Of a stretch of DNA of 64,000 bases, positions 44,441-54,521 are shown one piece after another. Within the stretch, counting starts at the first letter, position 1; every line of letters begins with the position of its first letter. Under the pieces are notes generated by a model. It worked only from the letters and a program-made list of their open reading frames with translations. It was not told where the DNA came from and ran no database searches. The stretch covers positions 429,363 through 493,362 of the forward strand of contig CAVSND010000009.1 in assembly GCA_963729215.1 (NCBI GenBank), read 5' to 3'. Made by a program: the position numbers and the translations under genes. The stretch is from CAVQJU01 sp963729215. Lineage in GTDB: Bacteria; Acidobacteriota; Vicinamibacteria; Vicinamibacterales; CAVVIG01.

Positions 44441-45177
44441 TCAGCGTGTCGGAATGAACAGCACGGGCCGTTGGCAGGCGCCGAGCACCTTCGCCACCGA
44501 ATCCGTGATGCCCCAGGACGGACGATCGTGGCTGGTCGCCATGACCACCAGCGACGCCCGCTGCATGACGCCGGCTTCGCATTGCGCGATCGGCCCTCCT
44601 TCGATGAGGCTGCCGCCCGCAATGGTCGCGAGGTGCTCGGCGCACGTGCGTGCGGCCGACTCGGCATGGCCTCCGTCCTGCACGAACGCAATGCGCTCGA
44701 AGACGTCGCGCGGGGGCGTGGCCGCCGCGCGCGTGACGAGAACGGGAACCGTGGCCGCGCGTACGACCCGCTCGGCCACCGAACCCAGCCACCAGCGTCC
44801 CGGCCCCGGCGGCCATGCGTGCCAGCAATGATCAGATCCGCCGTCACCGCTCCGTTGAGGATCGCGTCGACCGGAGGTTCGTCCACCACGACGGATTCGA
44901 CGCGGTATGCCGCGGCCTCGGCGGCGAATCGGGCCAGGTGATCGGTGGCGGCCGCCTGTGCCGCGCGCCGCTCGGCCTCCAGTCGCGCGATCTGTTCGAG
45001 CGTGAAGTACGGTGGTGGCTCGAACCGCTCGGCATGCAGCGCGCGGAGCCGTGCGCCGAAGGCCGACGCCACCACTCCGCCGATGGCCAGCGCGCGGGCC
45101 GACGCGTCGCCGAAGTCCACGGCCACGAGTACCGTCTTCGGCGGGCACTGCCAGTGGACCACCGGTAAGGAGCTCAT
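44441..45177 (-). CDS. Tandem universal stress protein, one frame shift
   Basis: About 245 residues. The first UspA domain (CPPKTVLVAVDFGDASARAL, LIIAGTHGRRG) reads to about 44810; the rest (GSVAERVVRAATVPVLVT, then FERIAFVQDGGHAESAARTC, ASLVVMATSHDRPSW) is one frame over, since one G of a run is missing near 44806. The second UspA domain ends ACQRPVLFIPTR. The first domain keeps the nucleotide-binding G-T-H-G-R motif. The ATG overlaps the RND gene stop by four bases, so the stress protein is probably made with the pump. Confidence 0.82.
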
Positions 45178-48100
45178 GACGCGACCTCCAGTGGCGCTGC
45201 CACGGTGTTCTGGACGGTGGTTTCGTGGCGCTTCGCCATGTAGTAGAGGACCGGGACGGCCATGCGCGACAGCAGGAGCGACGCCACCTCGCCGGCCATC
45301 AGCGAAATGGCCAGGCCCTGAAAGATCGGATCGAACAGGATCACGCCGGCCCCGACGATGACGGCGGCCGCGGTGAGGGCCATCGGCCGGAACCTCACCG
45401 CGCCGGCGTCGACCACCGCCTGCTCGAGCGGCACACCGTCGCGGAGTCGCAGCTCGATGAAGTCCACCAGGATGATCGAGTTGCGCACCACGATGCCGGC
45501 GCCCGCGATGAAGCCGATCATCGACGTCGCGGTGAAGAAGGCGCCCATCGCCGCATGCGCCGGCAGGATGCCGACGAGCGAGAAGGGAATCGCGGCCATG
45601 ATGAGGAGCGGCGTCTTGAACGACTGAAACCAGCCGACGACGAGCACGTAGATGAGCAGGAGCACCGCGGCGAAGGCGAGGCCCAGGTCCCTGAACACTT
45701 CGATGGTGATGTGCCATTCGCCATCCCACTTCATCGCGTACTTCGACGTGTCGAACGGCTGGGTCGCGTTGAACACCTCCAGCCCGTAGCCCTCGGGCAG
45801 CGTCAGACGCGCGATGGCCTTGTTCATCTCGAGGATGGCGTAGACCGGGCTCTCGTTGTGTCCCGCGAGATCACCCGTGACGTAGGTCACCGCCTGCAGG
45901 TTCTTGTGATACAGGCTCGGGTCTTCCTGCGTGCGCACGGCCCGGGTGAGCTCGCCGACGGCCACGGGCTTCGTCCCGCTCAGCCGCAGCGATTGAATCG
46001 CCTCGAGGCTGCGGTCGGCGCGCGGCAGACGAATGACGATCGGGACGTCTTCGCGCGCCTGCGCATCGTGCAGCAGTCCGGCGACCTCGCCCGAGCCCGC
46101 CATCCGGACGACCGACGCCACGGCGCTCGACGACAGTCCTGCGGCCGCGGCTTTCTCGCCATCCACCACGAGCGTGACCTTCGGGTGCGGCGCCTCGACG
46201 TACCAGTCGGTATCCACCACGCCGGGCGTCTGCTCGAAGATCGCCTTGACCTGCGCCGCCACGTCCATCCGTCGGGCGGCATCGGGCCCGTAGACTTCGG
46301 CCACCAGCGTCTGCAGCACGGGCGGTCCCGGCGGGACCTCCGCCACCTGCAGCGTGGCCCCGAACGACCGGGCAATCGGCAGCAGCCGGTCGCGCACGCG
46401 CCGCGCCACGTCGTGGCTCTGCGCCGACCGCTCGCCTTTCGGCACGAGGTTCACCTGCAGGTCGGCCAGGTGCGGCGCCCGGCGCAGAAAGTAGTGACGC
46501 ACCAGCCCGTTGAAGTTGTACGGCGCCGACGTCCCGACGTACTGCTCCACGTTGACGACGGTCTCGTCCTCGAGCGTGGCCGAGGCCAGGGCGGAGGCGA
46601 CACGCGCCGTGGTTTCGAGGGCCGTGCCCTCCGGCATGTCGACCATCACCTGGAACTCGTTCTTGTTGTCGAAGGGCAGCATCTTGACCGTGACGAGCTC
46701 GAGCGGCACGAGCGCCATGGCGGCCAGCAGCAGCGCCGCGACGCCCGCGAGAAACAGCGCGCGCATCCGGCCGCTCGCGATGAGCGGGCCCATCACCCGC
46801 CGATAGAGACGCGTGAAGAGATCCTCCTCGCCATGGTCGTGATGGGCCGCCGGTTTCAGGAGCCGCACCGACGCCCACGGGGTCACCACGAAAGGCCACG
46901 ACGAGCGAGATGACCATCGCCGCCGACGCGCCGACCGGAATCGGCCGCATGTACGGGCCCATCAGGCCGCCCACGAAGGCCATGGGCAGAATGGCCGCCA
47001 CCACGGCGAGCGTCGCCAGGATGGTGGGGTTGCCCACTTCGTCCACGGCGCGGAGCGTCACGGCGGCCAGTCCGTTCGACTCGCCCGGTGCTCAGCTTCG
47101 CGTGCCGCACGATGTTCTCCACCACGACGATCGCATCGTCCACGAGGATGCCGATCGAGAAGATCAGCGCGAACAGCGTGATGCGGTTGAGCGTGTAGCC
47201 GTACAGAAAGAACATGAACAACGTCAGCGCCAGCGTGACCGGAATCGCGATGAGCACCACCGCCGCTTCGCGCCGGCCGAGCACGAGCCAGATGAGCGCC
47301 GACACCGAGAGCACCGCGAGCAGCATGTGCCACAGCAGCTCGTTGCTCTTCTCGGCGGCCGTCTCGCCGTAGTCGCGCGTGATCGCGAGATGCACGTCGG
47401 ACGGGACGAGCGTCCCTTTCAGCGTGTCGAGCTTCTGGATCACGTGGTGCGCCACGTCGATGGCGTTGGTGCCCTTGCGCTTGGCCACGGCGATCGTGAC
47501 CGCGGGATGGGCGCCTGCCTCGCGTGATTGATAGGTGACGTAGGCGGTGGGCTCGGCATCGCCGTCCACGACCTCGGCGAGATCGCTCACGAGCACGGGA
47601 CGGCCGCTGGCGGCGCTGACGACGACGCGACGAACATCGTCGGCCGTCCGCAGCCGGCTGCCGGCTTCGAGGCCGGTGATCTGCCCGCCCATGACGGGCC
47701 CCGACGCGGTGCCGCGCGCGTTGGTCGCGCCGATCGCGCGCTGAACCGCCAGCGGGTCCAGCCCGTAGGCGGCGAGCCGTGCCGGATCGACGTCCACCCG
47801 CAGCTGACGCGGTCGGCCGCCGATCAGCGTCACCTCGGACACGTCGGTGACTTCCGCGATGGCGTCGCGCAGTTGCGCGGCCAGTGCCCGCAGCTGGTCG
47901 TCGCCGTAGCGCGCCGACCACACCGTCACGGCCAGGATCGGCACGTCGTCGATCGAACGGGGCTTCACGATCGGGCCGATGACGCCGGGCGGGATGCGAT
48001 CGGCGTTGGCCGCGAGCTTCTGATTGAGCCGGACAAGGGCCGGCTCTTCGGCTTCGCCGACCTTGAAGCGGACGACCACCATCGACTGGCCGGCGCTCGA

Positions 48101-48371
48101 GGTCGAGTAGCACGTACTCGACGCCGGGCACCTCCCAGAGGAGTTGCTCCATCGGCCGCGTCACCCGCTGTTCCACGTCGGCCGGCGTCGCGCCCGGCAT
48201 CTCCACGAACACGTCCACCATCGGGACGATGATCTGCGGCTCCTCTTCCCGGGGCAGCGCCACGACCGCCAGCACGCCGAGCGCCATCGAGGCCGCGATG
48301 AAGAGCGGGGTCAGCTTCGAGTGGATGAACGCCGCCGCCAGCCGTCCGGCCGCGCCGTAGGAGCTCGCCAT
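45174..48371 (-). CDS. RND efflux pump permease, broken by three frame shifts
   Basis: About 1065 residues across four frame segments. The start is FIHSKLTPLFIAASMALGVL, ALPREEEPQIIVPMVDVFVE. Near 48108 one extra C shifts the frame into SMVVVRFKVGEAEEPALVRL. TM4 with GILVDDAIVVVENIVRHAKL is intact. An extra G near 47090 and an extra T near 46888 make the next breaks, after which VVTPWASVRLLKP continues to the end. The type is like AcrB/MdtB-class pumps with a long first loop; an exact substrate is not evident, although stress and metal genes around it suggest toxic compounds. Together with the adaptor and channel upstream it forms a complete operon. Confidence 0.85.
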
Positions 48372-49554
48372 CAGCGGTCTCCTGCCGCGACGCGGCGTCC
48401 ATCGGTCAGCCCTGGAGGCGCCCCGACAATCACCACATCGGACTCGGACAGGCCGGCCAGCACCTCGGTCCCGCTCACGTTCACGAGCCGGACGCGTGCG
48501 ATGCCCTTCTCGACGACGAAGACCGACGTCATTTGCCCGCGGTGCACGAGCGCGCCCGCGGGCACCGTCAGCGCGCGTCGTGCCTGGCCGCTGAAATGCG
48601 CCCGACCGAACATCCCCGAACGCAGCCCGGCGGTCTCGGGCAGGGTGATCTTGACCAGAAACGCGCGCGCGTCGGCGTCCACGGCGCGGCCGATTTCCGC
48701 CACCGTGCCGCTGACGTTCGAGACCCCGCCACCCGTGCCCGAGTCGAGCGAGACGGGCACGACGGCGCCGGGTGCAATCTGTCCGATCCGCGATTCGTCC
48801 ACGCGGACCTCGAGCCGGAAGCCGCGCGCCTCCAGCCGCATCAGCGGCGTGCCGGGTGCCGCCATGTTGCCGGGCTCCACCATTTTCTCGGTGACCACGC
48901 CGTCGAACGGCGCCGTGATGTGGGCGAACGACTCGGTGGTGCTGGCCGCATCGCTGGCGGCTCGCGCGCTGTCCACGCCCGACACGGCGCCTTGCGCACG
49001 AGCGGCGGCGCCGGCGGCCCGCGCCTCCGCCGCGCGCAGCGCGCCGGTGGCGTCGTCGAGCTCCTGCGCCGTGGCCGACCGCTTGGCGTTCAGGCCGGCA
49101 ATCCGTTCGTGCGTCGCGCGCGCCAGCGCGAGGGCGGCATCGGCCGCCTGTTGCTCGGACGCCGCGGCGTTGACGTTCTGATCGGCCGCTAGCGCGGCCG
49201 CGCGAGCGCTTCGCGCGTGGGCGGCCAGGTCGCTCCCATCGAGGACGACCAGCACCTGGCCCGCCCGCACGCGATCACCGGGCGCCACGCGGACCTCCAG
49301 GACCGGCGCCAGGATGCGCGCCATGATCGTGGCGGTCGTCCGTGCCTGCACCACGCCACCTGCCTCGAACGTGTCGGCGACGTCAGCCATGGCGATGGTC
49401 GCGACCGTGACGGGAATCGGCGCCTCCGCCTCGGCGGGTGTCGTCTTCGCGCCACTCGAACAGGCCGTCGTCAGGACGAGGCCCGCGAAGGCCAGGCGAT
49501 GACGACGGCGATGCCGCCAGCCGGTCGTGAATGTCTTCTCGCCATGTTGGTCAT
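48371..49554 (-). CDS. RND periplasmic adaptor lipoprotein, frame shift near the N-terminus
   Basis: About 394 residues. The start MTNMARRHSRPAGGIAVV overlaps the TolC-like stop (ATGA); near 49497 the frame changes to LAFAGLVLTTACSSGAKTTP, completing a lipoprotein signal with the lipobox cysteine. A barrel-sandwich hybrid follows (VRAGQVLVVLDGSDLAAHAR, HITAPFDGVVTEKMVEPGN), with a coiled-coil hairpin rich in Ala/Glu/Arg and a C-terminal beta barrel (FLVKITLPETAGLRSGMF). This lipid-anchored adaptor joins the pump and the channel of this operon. Confidence 0.87.
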
Positions 49555-50874
49555 CGCCTTCCCAAGGTCCGTTCGAGCGCCGCGGTTTCGGTGAGCACCG
49601 CCACCTGCGCCGCGGTCTGTTGCGTCTCGGCCTGCACCACGGCTTCGGCCGCACGGAGCAGCGACGCCACGTCGGTCAAGCCGGCCTCATAGCGATCGCG
49701 GATGATGCGCCGGCTCTCGCGCGCCTGCTCCACGGCGGCGCGGCCGACCGTCTCGCTGGCACGGGCTGCGTCGAGCCGCGCGACGGCGACGTGGACGTCG
49801 AGGCGCGCGGCGGTCTCGGCTTTCTGACGTTCGAACGCGCGGCGCGTCATCTGCTCGCGCGCTTCGGCGAGCCGCGCCTTGTCCGCGAAGCCATGAAACA
49901 CGTTGACGCGCGCCACGGCGCCCACGACCCAGCTCGAGGTTTGGGCGTTCCAGGCACCACCGTTGAATTCCCAGCCACCCTGCGCCGCCACCTGGGGCAG
50001 AAAGGCGCCGCGCGCCGCCGTCTCCGTCGCGCCAGCGAGCTGTTCCTGCAGCGCCGCGAGCTTCACGTCCGGGCCGGTTCTTCAGCGCCTCGGCTTCGAG
50101 CGACGCGAGATCCGTCGCATCGATCGCCACCGCTCTCGGGAAACGATCCAGCACAAAGACCTCGCCCAGTGGTTCGCCGATCAACTGGTTGAGTTGCGCG
50201 CGGGCAATCCGTTCGTCTGAGGCAGCACGAATCTGCTGTTCGCGAGCCCGGGACACGTAGACGTCGAGTTGCAGGACGTCGGCGTCGGTCACCAGCCCCG
50301 CGTCGCGCCGGTTGCCCGCCAACTCGCGATCGGCGCGCGCGGTCTCGGCGGCCGCGGCGGCAGACTGGCTGGCGGCCGCCGCGACAAGCACGCGCCCATA
50401 GGCCTCGGTCACGCTGGCGGCCAAATCGTGGTCGACCATCGTGCGACTGGCTGTCGCGATGTCGTGGCCGAGGCCCGCTGCGGTGACGTTCGCTTTGGTT
50501 GCGCCGTCAAAGAGCGACTGCTCGACCATGACCCCCGTGCGGAAGTTGTTGACGGCATCCGGATGATTGAGCGCGTCGAGCGCGAAGTCGGCGGCCGTAA
50601 ACTGCCGCTGGGCCAGCAATGAGCTGAACACGAACACGGGCTGATTGCCGCGCTGCCACGACTCGGCGACGTCCACCTTGGGCAAGTAGCCGGCCCGAGC
50701 CTGCGTGACGCGCTGCGCCGCTTCGCGCTCCGCGGCCGCCGTGCTGCTGGCGTCCGGGTTCTGTGCGCGGGCGCGAGCGATGGCCTCCGTCAGGGTCAGC
50801 GGGGTCTGGCCCAGCGCGGGCGCAGCCAGCCCGAGCGCGGCCAGGAGGACGTAGATCGCAGGGCGACGTATCAT
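49551..50874 (-). CDS. TolC-like outer-membrane channel, one frame shift
   Basis: About 440 residues. A signal peptide (IYVLLAALGLAAPALG) is followed by the first repeat (PLTLTEAIARARAQNPDASS, VMVEQSLFDGATKANVTAA). Near 50077 one extra C in a CCC run shifts the frame; the sense continues LAALQEQLAGATETAARGAF, ARVNVFHGFADKARLAEARE and stops at 49551. It is the first gene of the minus-strand efflux operon and faces a sigma factor gene across only 30 bases. Confidence 0.87.
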
Positions 50875-50904
50875 CTCACTAGCAGAGATTCATGAAACAG
50901 CAGA

Positions 50905-51567
50905 ATGGTGACAAAGGCGGGCGCCCGCACGCGTGTCACCAAAACCCAGCGGCTGAATCCTCTCCATGAGAGAGTGGCGGCGGATCCTGCGCAGGACGAG
51001 TACACGGATCTCGTGCGATCGGCCGCGACTGGCGATGCGGCGGCCCTGGACCGCTTACTGATGCGCGTACAGGAAGTCGCCTGGCGTTTCAGCACATCCG
51101 TGTGCGGGCATGCCGACGATGCCGAGGACGCGATGCAGGAGGCCTTGATCAAGACGTACCGCTACGTCGGACGCATCCGGGAGCCTGGAGCGTTCCGGCC
51201 CTGGCTGTATCGCACGGTGCGCAACGCCTGTCTGATGGGCCGGCGGAAGAAGGTCGGCGAGCCGGCGCGGCTGCAGTCGCTCGATGAGGTGCTGCCCGGG
51301 CCCGATGGTCCGGGGCGCCCGGACGTGCCGGATCCCGGAAAGAGTCCAGAACAACTGGCGGACAACGCCGGGCTCCGTCGACGCCTGCGAACGGCGCTTC
51401 GCACGTTGCCCGGCCCCTACCGCGCCATCGTGTTCCTGCGAGAGATGGAAGGCTTGTCGACGCGAGAGGTCGCAAAAGTGATGGGGATGTCTGAGGACAA
51501 CGTCAAGACGCGCCTGCATCGGGCTCGTGTTCAACTCCAGGCGCACCTGGGGAGGGACGCGAAATGA
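50905..51567 (+). CDS. ECF sigma factor (RpoE-like)
   Basis: 220 residues. Region 2 is TDLVRSAATGDAAALDRLLM, HADDAEDAMQEALIKTYRYV and AFRPWLYRTVRNACLMGRRK. Region 4 is LRTLPGPYRAIVFLREMEGL, STREVAKVMGMSEDNVKTRL. An N-terminal tail of about 30 residues is basic. Its stop overlaps the start of the anti-sigma gene by four bases. The gene is divergent from the RND operon with only 30 bases between starts, so the sigma factor probably controls that operon and itself. Confidence 0.93.
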   Translation: MVTKAGARTRVTKTQRLNPLHERVAADPAQDEYTDLVRSAATGDAAALDRLLMRVQEVAWRFSTSVCGHADDAEDAMQEALIKTYRYVGRIREPGAFRPWLYRTVRNACLMGRRKKVGEPARLQSLDEVLPGPDGPGRPDVPDPGKSPEQLADNAGLRRRLRTALRTLPGPYRAIVFLREMEGLSTREVAKVMGMSEDNVKTRLHRARVQLQAHLGRDAK

Positions 51568-51845
51568 CCGCGCCGACCCGCCCGTCCGCGCGCTGTCGCG
51601 CACTGCTACTGGAATTGTCGCGGTATCTGGACGGCGACCTGACGCCCGCCCGCCGCCGGACGGTCGAACGGCACATCAAGACGTGCGGCTGCTGCGGGAC
51701 AATGGCCGCCCGCTTGCGGAGGACGGTGGCCGCCTGCCGCGCCGAAGGTCAAAGGCGGCCGCCCCGCGACGTGATGTCGCGAGCGGCGAAGCGGATCCGG
51801 ATGCTGGTTGCGAGGCGAGAGGAGCGACGGATGCCAGGGCGCTGA
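51564..51845 (+). CDS. Zinc-finger anti-sigma factor (zf-HC2)
   Basis: 93 residues: RCRALLLELSRYLDGDLTPA, then RRRTVERHIKTCGCCGTMAA, giving the H-x3-C-x2-C anti-sigma zinc motif. There is no membrane helix, so it would be a soluble cytoplasmic inhibitor of the sigma factor. The tail is basic (RMLVARREERRMPGR). It overlaps the sigma gene, as most such pairs do. The inducing signal is unknown; a redox or metal signal sensed by the zinc cysteines is plausible. Confidence 0.88.
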   Translation: MTAPTRPSARCRALLLELSRYLDGDLTPARRRTVERHIKTCGCCGTMAARLRRTVAACRAEGQRRPPRDVMSRAAKRIRMLVARREERRMPGR

Positions 51846-51940
51846 CCGATCGGCGATCCGATGAAGCCAACGCAGCGACACTCTGCACCGCATGCAGCTG
51901 CGTGCCATCGATTCGGAGATACTGCGGTGTCGAATCTCCC

Positions 51941-52435
51941 CTACTGCTTGTCGTAGACCCTTACGTTGGAGATTGATTGACCGGCCGCGTTGACGCCCTT
52001 CGTTGTAATGGTCATCGTCTTGCCATCCTTCGTGAGAACGTTCGTGGAGGTCAAAACGATTTTTCCGGCCTTCTTGCGGATAACCTCGTACTTCTCGGCA
52101 CTGATGCGTTTCCAGGCGGTGGTGTCGTAATCGGTGTTCGGGGTGGCGTGGTCCTTGCCATCGAAGTTGATAGCCAGATTGTTCATATCCGGATTGATTG
52201 GCTTGCCTGACGCGTCGATGCCCTGCAACAGCGCGGTCCAATGGGGTCCTGCGGACTGAAACGTCAGGGTCTGTTTTTTGGGCGGCGGACCTGGGCTGAA
52301 GGTGGATTGTGCCAAGTTGAGTTCCCACGTTCCGACACGGGGGTCGCCTTGCGCGGCGGCCACTGACTCGATAACCACCAAGAGGACAACCGAGATAACC
52401 CACATGTCGAGCGAGACTTTGAGTGCCCTCATCAC
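51941..52435 (-). CDS. Small secreted protein of unknown function, acidobacterial type
   Basis: 164 residues. A signal peptide (MWVISVVLLVVIESVAAAQG) is followed by GTWELNLAQSTFSPGPPPKK, then WKRISAEKYEVIRKKAGKIV and TNVLTKDGKTMTITTKGVNA. The repeated W-x-L-N-x-A-K/Q-S pattern and beta-strand alternation resemble lipocalin-like small proteins common in Acidobacteriota. Their function is unknown. It stands alone, converging on the anti-sigma gene. Confidence 0.75.
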   Translation of the reverse strand: MMRALKVSLDMWVISVVLLVVIESVAAAQGDPRVGTWELNLAQSTFSPGPPPKKQTLTFQSAGPHWTALLQGIDASGKPINPDMNNLAINFDGKDHATPNTDYDTTAWKRISAEKYEVIRKKAGKIVLTSTNVLTKDGKTMTITTKGVNAAGQSISNVRVYDKQ

Positions 52436-52533
52436 GTGACCTCTCTTCCGTTCTTGCGATGAACTCTAAGCGTTATTGTCTGCCAATTGGGCCGCCCCTC
52501 GAAACAAAGCTGAGGGCATCGCCTAAACGCGAG

Positions 52534-52980
52534 CTACGCCGACGAAGGCGCGACCTCAACTTCGGCCTCGAGGTGCGCTCCTCCCTTGAGCGAGTTGGTC
52601 ACGAGACAGGTCTGCTCGGCCTTGGCCAGCAGACGCCGCGCCTGATCCTCGTTGGTCCCCACCGGAACTCGCAGACGTGCACGCACAACAAAGCCCGTGA
52701 ACTGTGTGACGCGCTCCACACGATCGACGGCTCCCACCACGTCACACGTGAGAGAAATCCAGGGTAGCTTGGACAGGTGAGCGATTGAGCGGAACGTGAG
52801 CACGAAGCAGTCCGCGACGGCGGCGACGAGCAAGGTCTCGGGCGACCAGCGATCGCCGGGACCGTCGAACTCGGTCGGCGGAGCGGAATGCAACGGCGGC
52901 AGGCGCTCGCCCTCGAGGGTCACGTCGCCCTCTACAGCGGCGGCTGCAGCGACAGAATACCGATGCGGGAATGCGTGCAT
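52534..52980 (-). CDS. OsmC/Ohr-family protein
   Basis: 148 residues from the ATG at 52980. It opens MHAFPHRYSVAAAAAVEGDV. The two peroxidatic-type cysteines are in AVADCFVLTFRSIAHLSKL and AEQTCLVTNSLKG, as in OsmC proteins that reduce organic hydroperoxides with thiols. The neighbouring redox genes fit this. The next gene upstream is TrmO, 17 bases away on the same strand. Confidence 0.88.
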   Translation of the reverse strand: MHAFPHRYSVAAAAAVEGDVTLEGERLPPLHSAPPTEFDGPGDRWSPETLLVAAVADCFVLTFRSIAHLSKLPWISLTCDVVGAVDRVERVTQFTGFVVRARLRVPVGTNEDQARRLLAKAEQTCLVTNSLKGGAHLEAEVEVAPSSA

Positions 52981-52997
52981 GACCTTCCCTGCTCCTC

Positions 52998-53470
52998 TCA
53001 GGCCTGGCGGCTCGCGTCGCCGGCCCGACGTGCTTCGGCCTCGTCGAGCCATCCGCGCTTCAGCATGTCAGCAGGCACACTGGAGAGATACGGCTTGATG
53101 TCGAGGATCGGCGTCCCGTCCAGCATATCCACGCCGCGGACCCGCAGCGTCGGCCCGTGCCGGTCGAGCAGCTCGACGACCGTCAGTCCGATCGGATTCG
53201 GCCGCCGTGGCGAGCGCGTGGCAAAGACGCCGTGCGGCCGATCGTCGGTTGGCGGAGTCGACAGCAGATCGTAGCCTTCGGCCCGATCGAACACCCACAC
53301 GATGAAGAGATGCGAAAAGCCTTCGATATCGGTGAGGCCGGCCTCAAACTCTGGCGCAATTTCGAGCGTCACCTTCCGCCTCATGCCGAGCACCGGGGCC
53401 TTTGGGAATGCTGACGCGTCTCCCTATACGGCGTACGCACGATGCCAATCGGGCGCAAGGTCAGCGTCAT
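52998..53470 (-). CDS. trmO: TrmO-type tRNA methyltransferase, one frame shift
   Basis: About 157 residues. The start MTLTLRPIGIVRTPYR reads in one frame to about 53430. Then the sense moves to ASAFPKAPVLGMRRKVTLEI and FSHLFIVWVFDRA, GVFATRSPRRPNPIGLTVVE, which are TrmO blocks. The family fold is an unusual SAM-binding beta barrel that methylates the t6A37 base of tRNA-Thr. tsaC in this window makes the precursor group. It is shorter than E. coli TrmO, which has a C-terminal extension; similar compact versions are common. Confidence 0.83.
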
Positions 53471-53498
53471 GTCGCGCGCGTCGTCCATTCCTGGTGCG

Positions 53499-54485
53499 TT
53501 ACCTGCCAGCGGGAGCGGCCCGCTTGAGATCGTTGTAGATGGCCTCGACGAACATCGCGCCCGTGTAGTCCGGATTCGAATACAGCCCGTCATACTCCAA
53601 GGTGACCTTCGCCGCCTTGATCTGCTCGAGCGATCTTCCGGCCTTCATCGCGTCGCGCACGCGGTCGCGGACGATGGTCGCCATGTCGCGGTACTCGACC
53701 ACATCCGACTGATTGCTGATCCGGCCGTGGCCGGGAATGATGCGGGTGCCGCCCTGCTGGTTGAACTCGGCCACCGCGATGTCGATGACGTGGTTCAACA
53801 CGTCCAGCACCCCTTGCATCGTGCCGCCCCTCGACGGGTCGAACCGCGGATACGACGTCGTGCTGTACGCATCTCCGGTCGCGATGACGTCGGAGCGGCG
53901 AAACCAGACGATCGCGTCGCCATCGGTGTGCCCCGGCGCGTGCTGCAGCTCGATCGGCTCGTGGTTGAAGAAGATCTTCTGCTTCTCCCCGGCAAACGTG
54001 TCGGTCGGCCACAGCGCGTGCGGCACCGGCGATGGGCGGCCCGTCGGCGCGCTGATCTGGTTGAGCGCCTTCTCGTGCGCGAAGATCTGCGCCTGCGGCG
54101 CGTCGGTGAAGGCGAGGCTGAACAGCGGCGTGCCGGTCTTGGCCAGCTTCTCGTTCCCGCCGATATGGTCGGCGTCCGTGGTCGTGTTGACGATCGCCTT
54201 GATGGGGGCGCTCGTCAGCTTTCTGATCTGGGCGAGCACGTCGTCGCTGACGTCCAGCCGTCCCGAATCCACGAGGAAGACGCCCTGATCGTCAATCTGC
54301 GCGGCGATGTTGCTGCTCTTTCCGGTGGAGATGAGAAACACGCTCCCCTGGACCGGAAGCAGCTCGACGGGAGCATCGTCCAGGTTCGGACGGCCCGGCC
54401 GGTATTTCATCTGGTCCGGCGTCAGCACGGATTGCGCGCCCGCCGCCACACCCAGCACCACGACGCTCATCGCGAATGCCGCCAC
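53499..54485 (-). CDS. Metallo-beta-lactamase-fold exported protein with an altered metal motif
   Basis: 328 residues from a GTG. A signal (VVVLGVAAGAQSV) and then SNIAAQIDDQGVFLVDSGRL. The usual H-x-H-x-D-H is here TTTDADHIGGN, keeping the last D-H but replacing both early histidines by Thr and Asp. Later motifs are HAPGHTDGDAIVWFRRSDVI, VIATGDAYSTTSYPRFD and IIPGHGRISNQSDV, so the other metal ligands are present. Whether it binds one or two metals or none is open. The next upstream gene is a secreted protein of unknown role; the two probably form one unit. Confidence 0.82.
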   Translation of the reverse strand: MAAFAMSVVVLGVAAGAQSVLTPDQMKYRPGRPNLDDAPVELLPVQGSVFLISTGKSSNIAAQIDDQGVFLVDSGRLDVSDDVLAQIRKLTSAPIKAIVNTTTDADHIGGNEKLAKTGTPLFSLAFTDAPQAQIFAHEKALNQISAPTGRPSPVPHALWPTDTFAGEKQKIFFNHEPIELQHAPGHTDGDAIVWFRRSDVIATGDAYSTTSYPRFDPSRGGTMQGVLDVLNHVIDIAVAEFNQQGGTRIIPGHGRISNQSDVVEYRDMATIVRDRVRDAMKAGRSLEQIKAAKVTLEYDGLYSNPDYTGAMFVEAIYNDLKRAAPAGR

Positions 54486-54521
54486 GGCCGTCTGACGTGC
54501 GACGAAGTGTCATGGACGTAC

